NCBI GenBank assembly: GCA_900315945.1
Contig: ONAZ01000018.1
Span: 1 to 55,408 of the forward strand
Direction of reading: 5' to 3'
DNA from: an uncultured Lachnospiraceae bacterium
GTDB taxonomy: Bacteria > Bacillota > Clostridia > Lachnospirales > Lachnospiraceae
Length of the DNA stretch: 55,408 bases
Position numbers and translations under genes: made by a program. Shown one piece after another: positions 38,448 to 45,765 of this stretch. Under the pieces are notes generated by a model. The model ran no database searches, had not been told where the DNA came from, and was given only the letters and a program-made list of their open reading frames with translations. Position 1 is the first letter of the stretch. Each line of letters begins with the position of its first letter.

Positions 38448-38761
38448 GTAAAGTAGGAAGTGGTTTTTCTCAGGTTAAACCATTATCATATGGTTTATCA
38501 AATCAGTCAGTAACATCTGCATCATTTGCAGAATCGATGCAGGCAGTAGGAGGAAGTGAAAATGTAGGACTTGTGACTCCGACACAATATCCTAATGCAA
38601 GACTCGTTTCTCCACTTGAGAAGGCTGATGAAACAGTTAGAGCATCAAAAGCATATAATGAAGTTGCAAGTGCTTTTGAAGGCGTAACAAATGGATATGA
38701 TAGAGAAAGTAAAGGAACTAATTACGGTATGGTTGGTGCTACAGTTGATGTGTACGCATAA
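38432..38761 (+). CDS. Small unknown protein coupled to the preceding gene
   Basis: This 109-residue Ser/Gly/Val-rich protein has no signal peptide. The start lies inside the previous gene (16-base overlap), which supports coupling. The N-terminal region (SGFSQVKPLSYG, SVTSASFAESMQAV) faintly recalls small flagellar rod-type proteins, but the characteristic C-terminus is absent and I make no assignment. A strong terminator follows, closing a two-gene transcript. Confidence 0.65.
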   Translation: MEYSVSKVGSGFSQVKPLSYGLSNQSVTSASFAESMQAVGGSENVGLVTPTQYPNARLVSPLEKADETVRASKAYNEVASAFEGVTNGYDRESKGTNYGMVGATVDVYA

Positions 38762-38782
38762 TATGTGATTTGTAATTAATGT

Positions 38783-38815
38783 AGAGGCTTCGCCAAAGTG
38801 CGAAGCCTCTTTTTG
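38783..38815 (+). terminator. Rho-independent terminator
   Basis: AGAGGCTTCGC (38783-38793) pairs perfectly with GCGAAGCCTCT (38800-38810) around CAAAGT, followed by TTTTT. Confidence 0.95.
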
Positions 38816-38909
38816 GGTATATTTTTATCAGGATTTGTTGAAAATGATTCGCTATCTATAATATAATTGTAGGTGGCGACTTTAATTATAACGATATGGA
38901 ATTGAGATT

Positions 38910-40070
38910 ATGGAAATGTTAGAGATAATGGCTCCTTGTCATTTTGGGCTAGAAGCTGTTGTTAAAAGAGAAATATATGACCTGGGATATGAGATATCTA
39001 ATGTGGAAGATGGAAGGGTAACCTTCTTAGGTGATTTAGAGGCTATTGCTATGGCTAATATTCACATTAGATGTGCAGAAAGAATTCTTCTTAAAATGGG
39101 TGAATTTGAGGCAAGAAGTTTTCAGGAACTATTTGAGGGAATAGAGAATTTACCATGGGAGAAGTATATTCCCGTAGATGGAAAATTCTGGGTTACTAAG
39201 GCGACGTCTGTTAAGAGTGAATTATTCTCGCTACCAGATATTCAGTCTATAGCGAAAAAGGCTATGGTAAAAAGACTATCTGGTGTATATAACATAGAGT
39301 GGTTTGAAGAAGATGGTAGTGAGTATCCTGTACGTATTTTCATTATGAAAAATAAGGTGGTAGTTGGTCTCGATACTTCCGGCGTTCCACTTCATAAGAG
39401 AGGATATCGTAAGCTAACTAGTAAAGCACCGCTTTCTGAGACTATTGCGGCAGCACTTATCAAACTTACTCCGTGGCATTCTGATAGAATTCTTGTTGAT
39501 CCATTTTGCGGAAGTGGAACAATTCTAATAGAAGCAGCTATGATGGCTGCTAATATTGCACCTGGAATTGACAGAACATTTACAGCAGAGAAATGGACTA
39601 ATATATATAAGGATGATACCTGGAAAGAGATAAGAAGAGAAGCGAGAGAGATGATTGACACTAGTGTAGAAACAGACTTACAGGGCTTTGATATAGATCC
39701 AGAAATGATTAGGATTGCGAAAGAAAATGCGGATCTTGCTGGTGTTTCTCATATGATACATTTTCAAAAAAGAGATGTATCTGAACTATCCCATAGCAAG
39801 CCTTATGGATTCATTATAACTAATCCGCCTTATGGAGAGAGGCTGTCTGATAAAGAAGAATTGCCTGAGATTTATACTTCCCTTGGAAATGTGTATTCGA
39901 ATCTGAAGGACTGGTCTCTATATGTTATTACAAGTTATGAGGATGCTAATAGATATATTGGCCGAAAAGCTGATAAGAATAGGAAGATTTATAATGGTAT
40001 GATTAAGACCTACTATTATCAATATATGGGGGCAAAACCTCCTAGAAAAAGAAGCAACAATCCAAAGTAG
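38910..40070 (+). CDS. THUMP-domain rRNA (guanine-N2) methyltransferase, RlmL-like
   Basis: This 386-residue protein has an N-terminal ferredoxin-like plus THUMP region (about 1-155) for RNA binding and a Rossmann methyltransferase domain (about 160-386) with DPFCGSGTILIEAAM and the catalytic NPPYGERL. The layout matches RlmL N-terminal halves and Bacillus YpsC, which methylate guanines in 23S rRNA. The exact target base is inferred from the family only. C-terminus is basic (PPRKRSNN). Confidence 0.92.
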   Translation: MEMLEIMAPCHFGLEAVVKREIYDLGYEISNVEDGRVTFLGDLEAIAMANIHIRCAERILLKMGEFEARSFQELFEGIENLPWEKYIPVDGKFWVTKATSVKSELFSLPDIQSIAKKAMVKRLSGVYNIEWFEEDGSEYPVRIFIMKNKVVVGLDTSGVPLHKRGYRKLTSKAPLSETIAAALIKLTPWHSDRILVDPFCGSGTILIEAAMMAANIAPGIDRTFTAEKWTNIYKDDTWKEIRREAREMIDTSVETDLQGFDIDPEMIRIAKENADLAGVSHMIHFQKRDVSELSHSKPYGFIITNPPYGERLSDKEELPEIYTSLGNVYSNLKDWSLYVITSYEDANRYIGRKADKNRKIYNGMIKTYYYQYMGAKPPRKRSNNPK

Positions 40071-40086
40071 AAAAAAGGATTAATAG

Positions 40087-41739
40087 ATGAAAGAAGCAAA
40101 ACCATATATTATTTGTGGAGTAGTAGTTATATTACTTCTTTGTTTAAAACTTAATACCTGGAGTGCCTCTTTTGGAAGCATTGAAGAATTTCGTGGAGCA
40201 ACTTTGCAAGAAGATGTATTCTATCCATTAATTGCTAAGAGTATTAATAAGGATAAGAGACTTTCCATTAAGGTTGATGGTGCAGATGTTCCAAACCAAT
40301 TTGATGAAATCTATATTGGAAAAGACAAAAAGGTTCTTCTGTCTCTGGATTTTCTTAGAGATAAGCTTAATTTATGCGCATTTTATAAGGACGATGATAC
40401 TGCATTAATAATATATAATGGCAAAGAAAATAAAGTTGAAATGATTACTGAGGACAATATAGATTACGTGAGGGCTGATAAGGTATGCGATATTACAGGC
40501 TTTTCTTGTGATGCAAACATGGAGTCGTACGAAGTTAGCATTAATACTAATTTGAACAAAAGTGTATTGCCTGCAAAGTTCGATCTGCGAGATTATGCTA
40601 GAGTTGTCCCTGCTATGAATCAGGGGAATGCCACAACCTGCTGGGCATTTGCAAGTATCCTTGCCCTTGAAAGTGGCGTTATGCCTAGAAAAGCTGATTA
40701 TGATGTTGAAGCAATGATAGAATTTAATGGAGAGAAATCAGGTGATAATGCAGGTGGCGCATTTACCAATGCCCTGGCTTATCTCTTGTCGTGGAGCGGG
40801 CCGATAGATTCTAGCTCAGGCTCTGTTAGATTGTCAGGAAATGACGCAGATGAAGTAAAGCATGTTCAAGAGACGAAATTCTATACTCATAATGATATTA
40901 ACGATATAAAATGGGCTGTTTATAAGTATGGAGGAGTTTCCACATCTATATTTGCAAATGTATCTAATACGAATTTGAATAAATCAAGTTATTATAATGC
41001 ATCAACTAATTCATATTGTTATGACGGTGAGAGTGAGCCTAATCATGAAATAACCATAATAGGCTTTGATGATAATTATTCTGCAAGTAATTTTGGGGTT
41101 CCTGTGAAGGGAGACGGAGCGTTTATTTGCCAGAATAGTTGGGGAAAAGACTTTGGCGATTCAGGAGTATTCTATGTATCCTATTATGATAAAAACATAG
41201 GTTCTCAAGCAGTATCCTATTCCCGCATTATGGAACCTAGCTACTATGATAAAATATATCAAAGTGATTTGTGTGGCTGGAAAGGCCAACTTGGTTATGG
41301 CCAGAGTAATGCTTTGGCAGCAAACATTTATACTGCAAAATCTGGGGAAATGCTTCGAGCTGTAGGACTTTATGCCATAGACAAAAATACTTCTGTTACA
41401 GTTTCTCTTGTAAGAAACTACGATGGTACCGGAAGCCTAAAAGAAAGGGAACAGGTTGCTTCAAGAACATTTAACGAGGCTGGTTTCTATACCATTGAAC
41501 TTGATCATCCCGTAGAACTTCAGTCTGGAGAGAAGTTTGCCATTGTAATAGACATAAGAGTGCCAGGTTCAGTAAGGCCAGTTGCTATGGAGTATAAAGT
41601 AGATGATAATGATACTAGTGTAAATGTAAAAGATGGCGAAGGATACATTAGTAAAGATGGAATAAACTGGGAATCAGTAGAAGAAAAGGCAAATGGAAAT
41701 CTTTGCCTTAAGGCATATACTACTGACGTGGAGGAATAA
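40087..41739 (+). CDS. Exported C1-family (papain-like) cysteine peptidase with lectin-like C-terminus
   Basis: This 550-residue protein has an N-terminal signal/anchor helix (about 6-24). Next comes a small domain resembling copper-amine-oxidase-like repeats (about 65-155), then a papain-like domain with FDLRDYARVVPAMNQ, catalytic C185 in TTCWAFAS, H320 in NHEITIIGFD and N350 in CQNSWGKDFG, a complete triad. The C-terminal about 150 residues resemble the lectin-like domain seen on such clostridial peptidases. Likely cell-surface or secreted. The amidase gene starts one base after its stop. Confidence 0.9.
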   Translation: MKEAKPYIICGVVVILLLCLKLNTWSASFGSIEEFRGATLQEDVFYPLIAKSINKDKRLSIKVDGADVPNQFDEIYIGKDKKVLLSLDFLRDKLNLCAFYKDDDTALIIYNGKENKVEMITEDNIDYVRADKVCDITGFSCDANMESYEVSINTNLNKSVLPAKFDLRDYARVVPAMNQGNATTCWAFASILALESGVMPRKADYDVEAMIEFNGEKSGDNAGGAFTNALAYLLSWSGPIDSSSGSVRLSGNDADEVKHVQETKFYTHNDINDIKWAVYKYGGVSTSIFANVSNTNLNKSSYYNASTNSYCYDGESEPNHEITIIGFDDNYSASNFGVPVKGDGAFICQNSWGKDFGDSGVFYVSYYDKNIGSQAVSYSRIMEPSYYDKIYQSDLCGWKGQLGYGQSNALAANIYTAKSGEMLRAVGLYAIDKNTSVTVSLVRNYDGTGSLKEREQVASRTFNEAGFYTIELDHPVELQSGEKFAIVIDIRVPGSVRPVAMEYKVDDNDTSVNVKDGEGYISKDGINWESVEEKANGNLCLKAYTTDVEE

Positions 41740-41740
41740 G

Positions 41741-42805
41741 ATGGAGAAAAGAATAATGCGTATATTCTCCGTGATTCTAGGATGCGTCATGGTAGTATGC
41801 GTAGGACTTCTTATGGGCATTTCTGATATTCATTATAAGTCGGAAGTTCTTGCAAAAGATATTCAAAAGTCAAGGGAATACAGGCAGTCCCTTAAGGATA
41901 GAATGAGAGATGAGATAGCTAATGCTGAAGAATTAGCAAGCTTTGCAGATAAGGGGCAAATTAGAATAGCGATTCCTAAAGGAGTTTCTGAGAGCGATAT
42001 AAAATTAAATGAAGACATAATGAACCGCGAATATCAGGTAGTTATACCTAATGTGAATGATGAATATTTTGATAATAATCCTATTATGGGATCTGTTAGT
42101 CGAATAGATGATTTCTTTGCATATGAAGATGATAGTAAGGGATATTTTGATATAAAGCTTAATGGTATATATGATTGTAGACATACAGTAGATGGCGATT
42201 ATTTATATCTTGATTTTGAAGAACCACATAAGTTGTATGACAGTGTTGTTGTTATTGATGCAGGTCATGGAGGCAAAGACGTAGGTGCAATTCAAGGTAA
42301 TTATAATGAGAAAGATATAGATCTTGATATTGTTCTTAAGCTTAAGGAATTACTTGATAATGATCCATCAATTAAAGCATATTATACAAGACTATCAGAC
42401 ACTAATCCAACACTTGAAGAAAGAGTAAGACTATCAAACGAAGTTGGGGCAGATGTGTTCCTTAGTGTCCATAACAATTCCCTTTCTGGATTTGGAAGTG
42501 CTACTACAAGTGGAACACAAGTACTTTATTATGTAAGTGATGGTTCGGGGAACTCTAAGACTTTTGCAGATATCTGTCTTAATAATTTGTGCTCGTATCT
42601 AGGCAGTGATAATAGAGGCCTAGTCAATGGAGATGATATATATATAATACATAATTCGAAATCTCCAGTTGCTCTTGTAGAGATAGGTTTTCTATCTAAT
42701 CAATCGGATCTTAGAAAGCTACTTAGTGAGGATTATCAAAAGACATGTGCTAAAGCATTATATGACTCGATTAAAGAAATGATAAGTAAGACTTATAAGG
42801 AGTAA
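41741..42805 (+). CDS. N-acetylmuramoyl-L-alanine amidase (Amidase_3), membrane-anchored
   Basis: This 354-residue protein cleaves the amide bond between muramic acid and the stem peptide of peptidoglycan. A hydrophobic N-terminal helix (about 7-27) precedes a linker and the zinc amidase domain, with all expected residues: H176 in DAGHGG, E190 in YNEKD, H244 in SVHNNS and the catalytic E314 in VEIGFLSN. The frame opens further upstream, but GGAGGA overlapping the end of the protease gene fixes the start at 41741. The next gene (rdgB) is three bases away. Confidence 0.92.
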   Translation: MEKRIMRIFSVILGCVMVVCVGLLMGISDIHYKSEVLAKDIQKSREYRQSLKDRMRDEIANAEELASFADKGQIRIAIPKGVSESDIKLNEDIMNREYQVVIPNVNDEYFDNNPIMGSVSRIDDFFAYEDDSKGYFDIKLNGIYDCRHTVDGDYLYLDFEEPHKLYDSVVVIDAGHGGKDVGAIQGNYNEKDIDLDIVLKLKELLDNDPSIKAYYTRLSDTNPTLEERVRLSNEVGADVFLSVHNNSLSGFGSATTSGTQVLYYVSDGSGNSKTFADICLNNLCSYLGSDNRGLVNGDDIYIIHNSKSPVALVEIGFLSNQSDLRKLLSEDYQKTCAKALYDSIKEMISKTYKE

Positions 42806-42808
42806 AAA

Positions 42809-43414
42809 ATGAGAATAATATTTGCAACAGGAAATGAAAATAAAATGAGAGAAATCAGAGAGATTTTAGGGGATTTAGGATTAGAAATTGTATCTATGAA
42901 GGAAGCTGGAATCTCTGTTGATATAGTAGAAGATGGGGAGACTTTTGAAGAAAATGCTATGATTAAAGCAGAGGCAGTGTCAAAGCTTTGCGATGACATA
43001 GTTCTTGCTGATGATTCGGGATTAGAAGTGGATTATCTTGATAAAGCACCAGGTGTATATTCGGCGCGCTTTATGGGAGAGGATACTTCTTACGATATTA
43101 AGAATCAAGCAATAATCGATAAGCTTGATGGAGTTCCAAAGGAGAAGAGAACAGCACGCTTTGTGTGTGCTATTGCAGCTGTTCTTCCTTCAGGAAAGAA
43201 GATTTCCACTAGGGGAACTATAGAAGGAATGATAGGATATGAGATTAAGGGTGAAAACGGATTTGGTTATGATCCTATATTTTATGTTGAAGAATTAGGT
43301 TGTACAACTGCTGAAATAAGTCCTGAAGAGAAAAACAAAGTAAGTCATAGAGGTAATGCACTTCGTGCCATGAGAAAGGAACTTTTATCTATATATGAGA
43401 ATACTTGTAATTAG
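42809..43414 (+). CDS. rdgB: XTP/dITP diphosphatase (RdgB/HAM1)
   Basis: This 201-residue housekeeping enzyme hydrolyses deaminated purine triphosphates (dITP, XTP) to protect DNA. N-terminal IIFATGNENKMREI, LADDSGLEVDYL and the ENGFGYDPIF motif are diagnostic. It overlaps the following phosphoesterase gene by 20 bases, a common pairing in Firmicutes. Confidence 0.96.
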   Translation: MRIIFATGNENKMREIREILGDLGLEIVSMKEAGISVDIVEDGETFEENAMIKAEAVSKLCDDIVLADDSGLEVDYLDKAPGVYSARFMGEDTSYDIKNQAIIDKLDGVPKEKRTARFVCAIAAVLPSGKKISTRGTIEGMIGYEIKGENGFGYDPIFYVEELGCTTAEISPEEKNKVSHRGNALRAMRKELLSIYENTCN

Positions 43415-43892
43415 TGATACCCATGGGCAAGATAGAGATATAGACAGATTAATAAGAGTTGTAAAGCCTGATAGAATATATCATTTGGGAGATTCTGAGA
43501 ATGAATGCAGGTATTTGACTAATGTGGCTGAATGTCCTGTAGAAATGGTGTGCGGTAATTGTGACTGGTATTCTCCTCTTCCAGATAAAGTGGTGTTAGA
43601 AGTAGGAAAACACGTGCTTCTACTTACACATGGTCACAAATATTCATGTAAAATGAGTTATGATGGTCTGGTAAAGGAAGCTAGAAGGGTAGGCGCAGAT
43701 TATATATTGTATGGTCATACTCACCAACCAGAGATAGAGGAGTGGATGGGTTGCGTAATAATTAATCCGGGAAGTCTTACTTATCCAAGACAGTTTGATA
43801 GAAGAGGTACCTATGCTGTATTAAATGTTAATGAAGCTGGAGACATAGAAGCAGCTATTAGATATATTGATATGTTACCTAATAATATGTAA
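43395..43892 (+). CDS. YfcE/MJ0936-type metallophosphoesterase
   Basis: This 165-residue cytosolic phosphodiesterase has the metal-binding series ISDTHG, YHLGDSE, GNCD, THGH and YGHTHQP complete. Physiological substrate unknown. It begins inside rdgB (20-base overlap) and ends the long operon just before the tRNA cluster. Confidence 0.93.
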   Translation: MRILVISDTHGQDRDIDRLIRVVKPDRIYHLGDSENECRYLTNVAECPVEMVCGNCDWYSPLPDKVVLEVGKHVLLLTHGHKYSCKMSYDGLVKEARRVGADYILYGHTHQPEIEEWMGCVIINPGSLTYPRQFDRRGTYAVLNVNEAGDIEAAIRYIDMLPNNM

Positions 43893-43918
43893 AATGTATG
43901 AAAAAATGAAAAAAATTG

Positions 43919-43947
43919 TTGACAACACATTATGATTTTTATATAAT
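43919..43947 (+). promoter_or_regulatory. Consensus sigma-A promoter of the tRNA operon
   Basis: Perfect TTGACA (43919-43924), 17-base spacer, perfect TATAAT (43942-43947), 29 bases before the first tRNA. Confidence 0.95.
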
Positions 43948-43976
43948 AATTTTTGCGTGTGAACAAGCGCCGAAAT

Positions 43977-44051
43977 CGGGGTGTGGCTCAGTTTGGCTAG
44001 AGCACCTGGTTTGGGACCAGGGGGTCGCAGGTTCGAATCCTGTCACCCCGA
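43977..44051 (+). tRNA. tRNA-Pro (anticodon TGG)
   Basis: Acceptor CGGGGTG (43977-43983) pairs with CACCCCG (44044-44050), discriminator A. Anticodon stem CCTGG/CCAGG encloses TTTGGGA, anticodon TGG at 44012-44014. T-loop GTTCGAATC present. CCA is not encoded. A small hairpin (44075-44092) follows. Confidence 0.97.
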
Positions 44052-44099
44052 GTAGATTGACAATTTATTTGATAACAACCCTTAGTGGTTGTAATGTAT

Positions 44100-44170
44100 G
44101 CGGGTGTAGTTCAATGGTAGAACACCAGCCTTCCAAGCTGGATACGTGGGTTCGATTCCCATCACCCGCT
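44100..44170 (+). tRNA. tRNA-Gly (anticodon TCC)
   Basis: Acceptor GCGGGTG pairs with CACCCGC, discriminator T. Anticodon stem CCAGC/GCTGG encloses CTTCCAA, anticodon TCC. T-arm GTGGG-TTCGATT-CCCAT. Confidence 0.97.
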
Positions 44171-44171
44171 T

Positions 44172-44213
44172 AATTACATCATAATACATTTTATAAATGT
44201 ATTATATGTAATT
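44172..44213 (+). other. 18-base-pair hairpin between tRNA-Gly and tRNA-Arg
   Basis: AATTACAT plus ATAATACATT (44172-44190, with C44180 bulged) pairs completely with 44196-44213 around the loop TTATA. There is no T-run, so it is not a terminator; it may guide RNA processing. Confidence 0.7.
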
Positions 44214-44215
44214 GT

Positions 44216-44289
<74 letters not shown>

Positions 44290-44293
44290 CTGT

Positions 44294-44365
44294 TGGGCTA
44301 TCGCCAAGCGGTAAGGCACTGGATTTTGATTCCAGCATTCGCAGGTTCGAATCCTGCTAGCCCAG
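44294..44365 (+). tRNA. tRNA-Gln (anticodon TTG)
   Basis: Acceptor TGGGCTA pairs with TAGCCCA, discriminator G. Anticodon stem CTGGA/TCCAG encloses TTTTGAT, anticodon TTG. The T1-A72 opening pair is typical of tRNA-Gln. Confidence 0.96.
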
Positions 44366-44380
44366 GTGATGGTTGAATAT

Positions 44381-44455
<75 letters not shown>

Positions 44456-44468
44456 TTTAATTACATAT

Positions 44469-44541
44469 GGGACACTAGCTCAGTTGGTAGAGCACTTGAC
44501 TTTTAATCAAGTTGTCGGGGGTTCGATTCCCCCGTGTCTCA
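44469..44541 (+). tRNA. tRNA-Lys (anticodon TTT)
   Basis: Acceptor GGGACAC pairs with GTGTCTC (one G-T), discriminator A. Anticodon stem CTTGA/TCAAG encloses CTTTTAA, anticodon TTT. Last gene of the cluster; a terminator starts 13 bases later. Confidence 0.97.
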
Positions 44542-44553
44542 CTTTTCAAGATG

Positions 44554-44589
44554 ACGTAAATGCGTATTATAGCGTATTTACGTTTTTTT
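44554..44589 (+). terminator. Rho-independent terminator of the tRNA operon
   Basis: ACGTAAATGCG (44554-44564) pairs with CGTATTTACGT (44573-44583), one G-T pair, followed by seven Ts. Confidence 0.93.
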
Positions 44590-44620
44590 ATTGTACATTT
44601 CTTATGATTTTATGTACAAT
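44590..44620 (+). promoter_or_regulatory. Promoter within a perfect inverted repeat upstream of the SPFH gene
   Basis: ATTGTACAT (44590-44598) and ATGTACAAT (44612-44620) are perfect complements with a 13-base spacer. The left arm contains a possible -35 (TTGTAC) and the right arm a -10 (TACAAT, five of six consensus bases) at 18-base spacing. A dimeric repressor bound here would cover the promoter. It could alternatively form an RNA hairpin after the tRNA terminator. Confidence 0.45.
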
Positions 44621-44655
44621 AATCTTAGTAAAATTTATTCTATAGGGGGGATATT

Positions 44656-45714
44656 ATGTTAATTGTTCTTGGTATTATTGTGGTAATAATTCTTATTCTG
44701 ATTGGTATGTCGCTTAGAATCGTGCCACAGACACAGATAAGTATTGTTGAGAGACTTGGTAAGTTTCACGCAGAATGGGGAGCGGGTGTGCATCTTAAAG
44801 CACCACTTATCGATGCTGTTGTTAATAGAGTGTCACTAAAAGAGCAAGTGCTTGATTTTCCACCACAAGGCGTAATTACGAAAGATAATGTTGCTATGCA
44901 TATTGATTCCGTAGTTTATATGAAAGTTACAGATGCAAAGCTGTTTACCTATGGCGTTGAGAATCCACTTGCAGGTGTTGAGAACCTATGTGCTACAACA
45001 CTTAGAAATATCATTGGTACAATGGATTTAGATACAACACTTTCTGGTAGAGATCAAATTAATTCACAACTAGAGGCAGAACTTGATGCGGCAACTGATA
45101 AATGGGGAATTAAGATTAATAGAGTGGAAGTTAAGACAATTCAGCCACCACAGGATATCTTAGACGTAATGAGTAAGCAAATGAGGGCAGAGCGTGAGAG
45201 AAGACAAACTGTTCTTGAAGCAGAAGCTCACAAGGAAGGTGCTGTTAAGAGAGCTGAAGGTGATAAGGCTGCGAAAGTTCTTGCAGCTGAAGCCGAGAGA
45301 GATGCACAAATCGCACTTGCTGAAGGTAAAGCAAGGTCAATAGAGCTTGTATATGAGGCTGAGGCTCAAGGTTTAGAGCGACTTAATCAAGCGCAGCCTA
45401 CTAACCAAATCCTTCGTATGAAGAGTATTGAGGCCATGAAAGATATTGCAAATGGAAATTCTACGAAAGTATTTATTCCAAGTTCAATTATGGACTCAGT
45501 AGGGGATAATATTGTCAATATGTCAGTAATGGCTGAAGCCTTTGATTTAAAGAATCAACAGGAGATTAATAGAAAGCCTAAAGAAGTAAAAGTAAGCAAT
45601 GATGCGTGTGCAAAGCCAGATAATAGTAAGGTTACAAAAGAAGTTCGGATAAAAAGTGAAATGCAGACAAATGAAGTAGAACAAAACTTCGAGAATATGG
45701 ACTTCAAATATTAA
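44656..45714 (+). CDS. SPFH/Band-7 membrane-scaffold protein (paraslipin/QmcA-like)
   Basis: This 352-residue protein has one N-terminal membrane helix (about 2-20). An SPFH domain follows (about 22-200: VPQTQISIVERLGKF, GITKDNVAMHIDSVV-like stretch, TLRNIIGTMDLD), then an alanine/glutamate-rich coiled coil (RAERERRQTVLEAEAHKEGAVKRAEG region). The C-terminal tail after about 290 is polar. Such proteins form large ring or microdomain scaffolds at the cytoplasmic membrane. The frequent NfeD-family partner gene is not adjacent. The ribosome site is GGGGG; the gene has its own promoter and terminator. Confidence 0.93.
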   Translation: MLIVLGIIVVIILILIGMSLRIVPQTQISIVERLGKFHAEWGAGVHLKAPLIDAVVNRVSLKEQVLDFPPQGVITKDNVAMHIDSVVYMKVTDAKLFTYGVENPLAGVENLCATTLRNIIGTMDLDTTLSGRDQINSQLEAELDAATDKWGIKINRVEVKTIQPPQDILDVMSKQMRAERERRQTVLEAEAHKEGAVKRAEGDKAAKVLAAEAERDAQIALAEGKARSIELVYEAEAQGLERLNQAQPTNQILRMKSIEAMKDIANGNSTKVFIPSSIMDSVGDNIVNMSVMAEAFDLKNQQEINRKPKEVKVSNDACAKPDNSKVTKEVRIKSEMQTNEVEQNFENMDFKY

Positions 45715-45730
45715 ATATCTTAATAATATA

Positions 45731-45765
45731 AAAGTGCTTCATATTGAAATGAAGCACTTTTTCTT
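45731..45765. terminator. Terminator between converging SPFH and beta-helix genes
   Basis: AAAGTGCTTCAT (45731-45742) pairs perfectly with ATGAAGCACTTT (45749-45760) around ATTGAA; T-rich on the + strand and A/T-rich on the other, so it may act in both directions. Confidence 0.9.

Noticed and set aside
38432-38761. Assignment as a flagellar rod protein (FliE-like) from the SFAESM segment.
   Set aside because: The conserved C-terminal part of that family is missing and no flagellar genes are adjacent.
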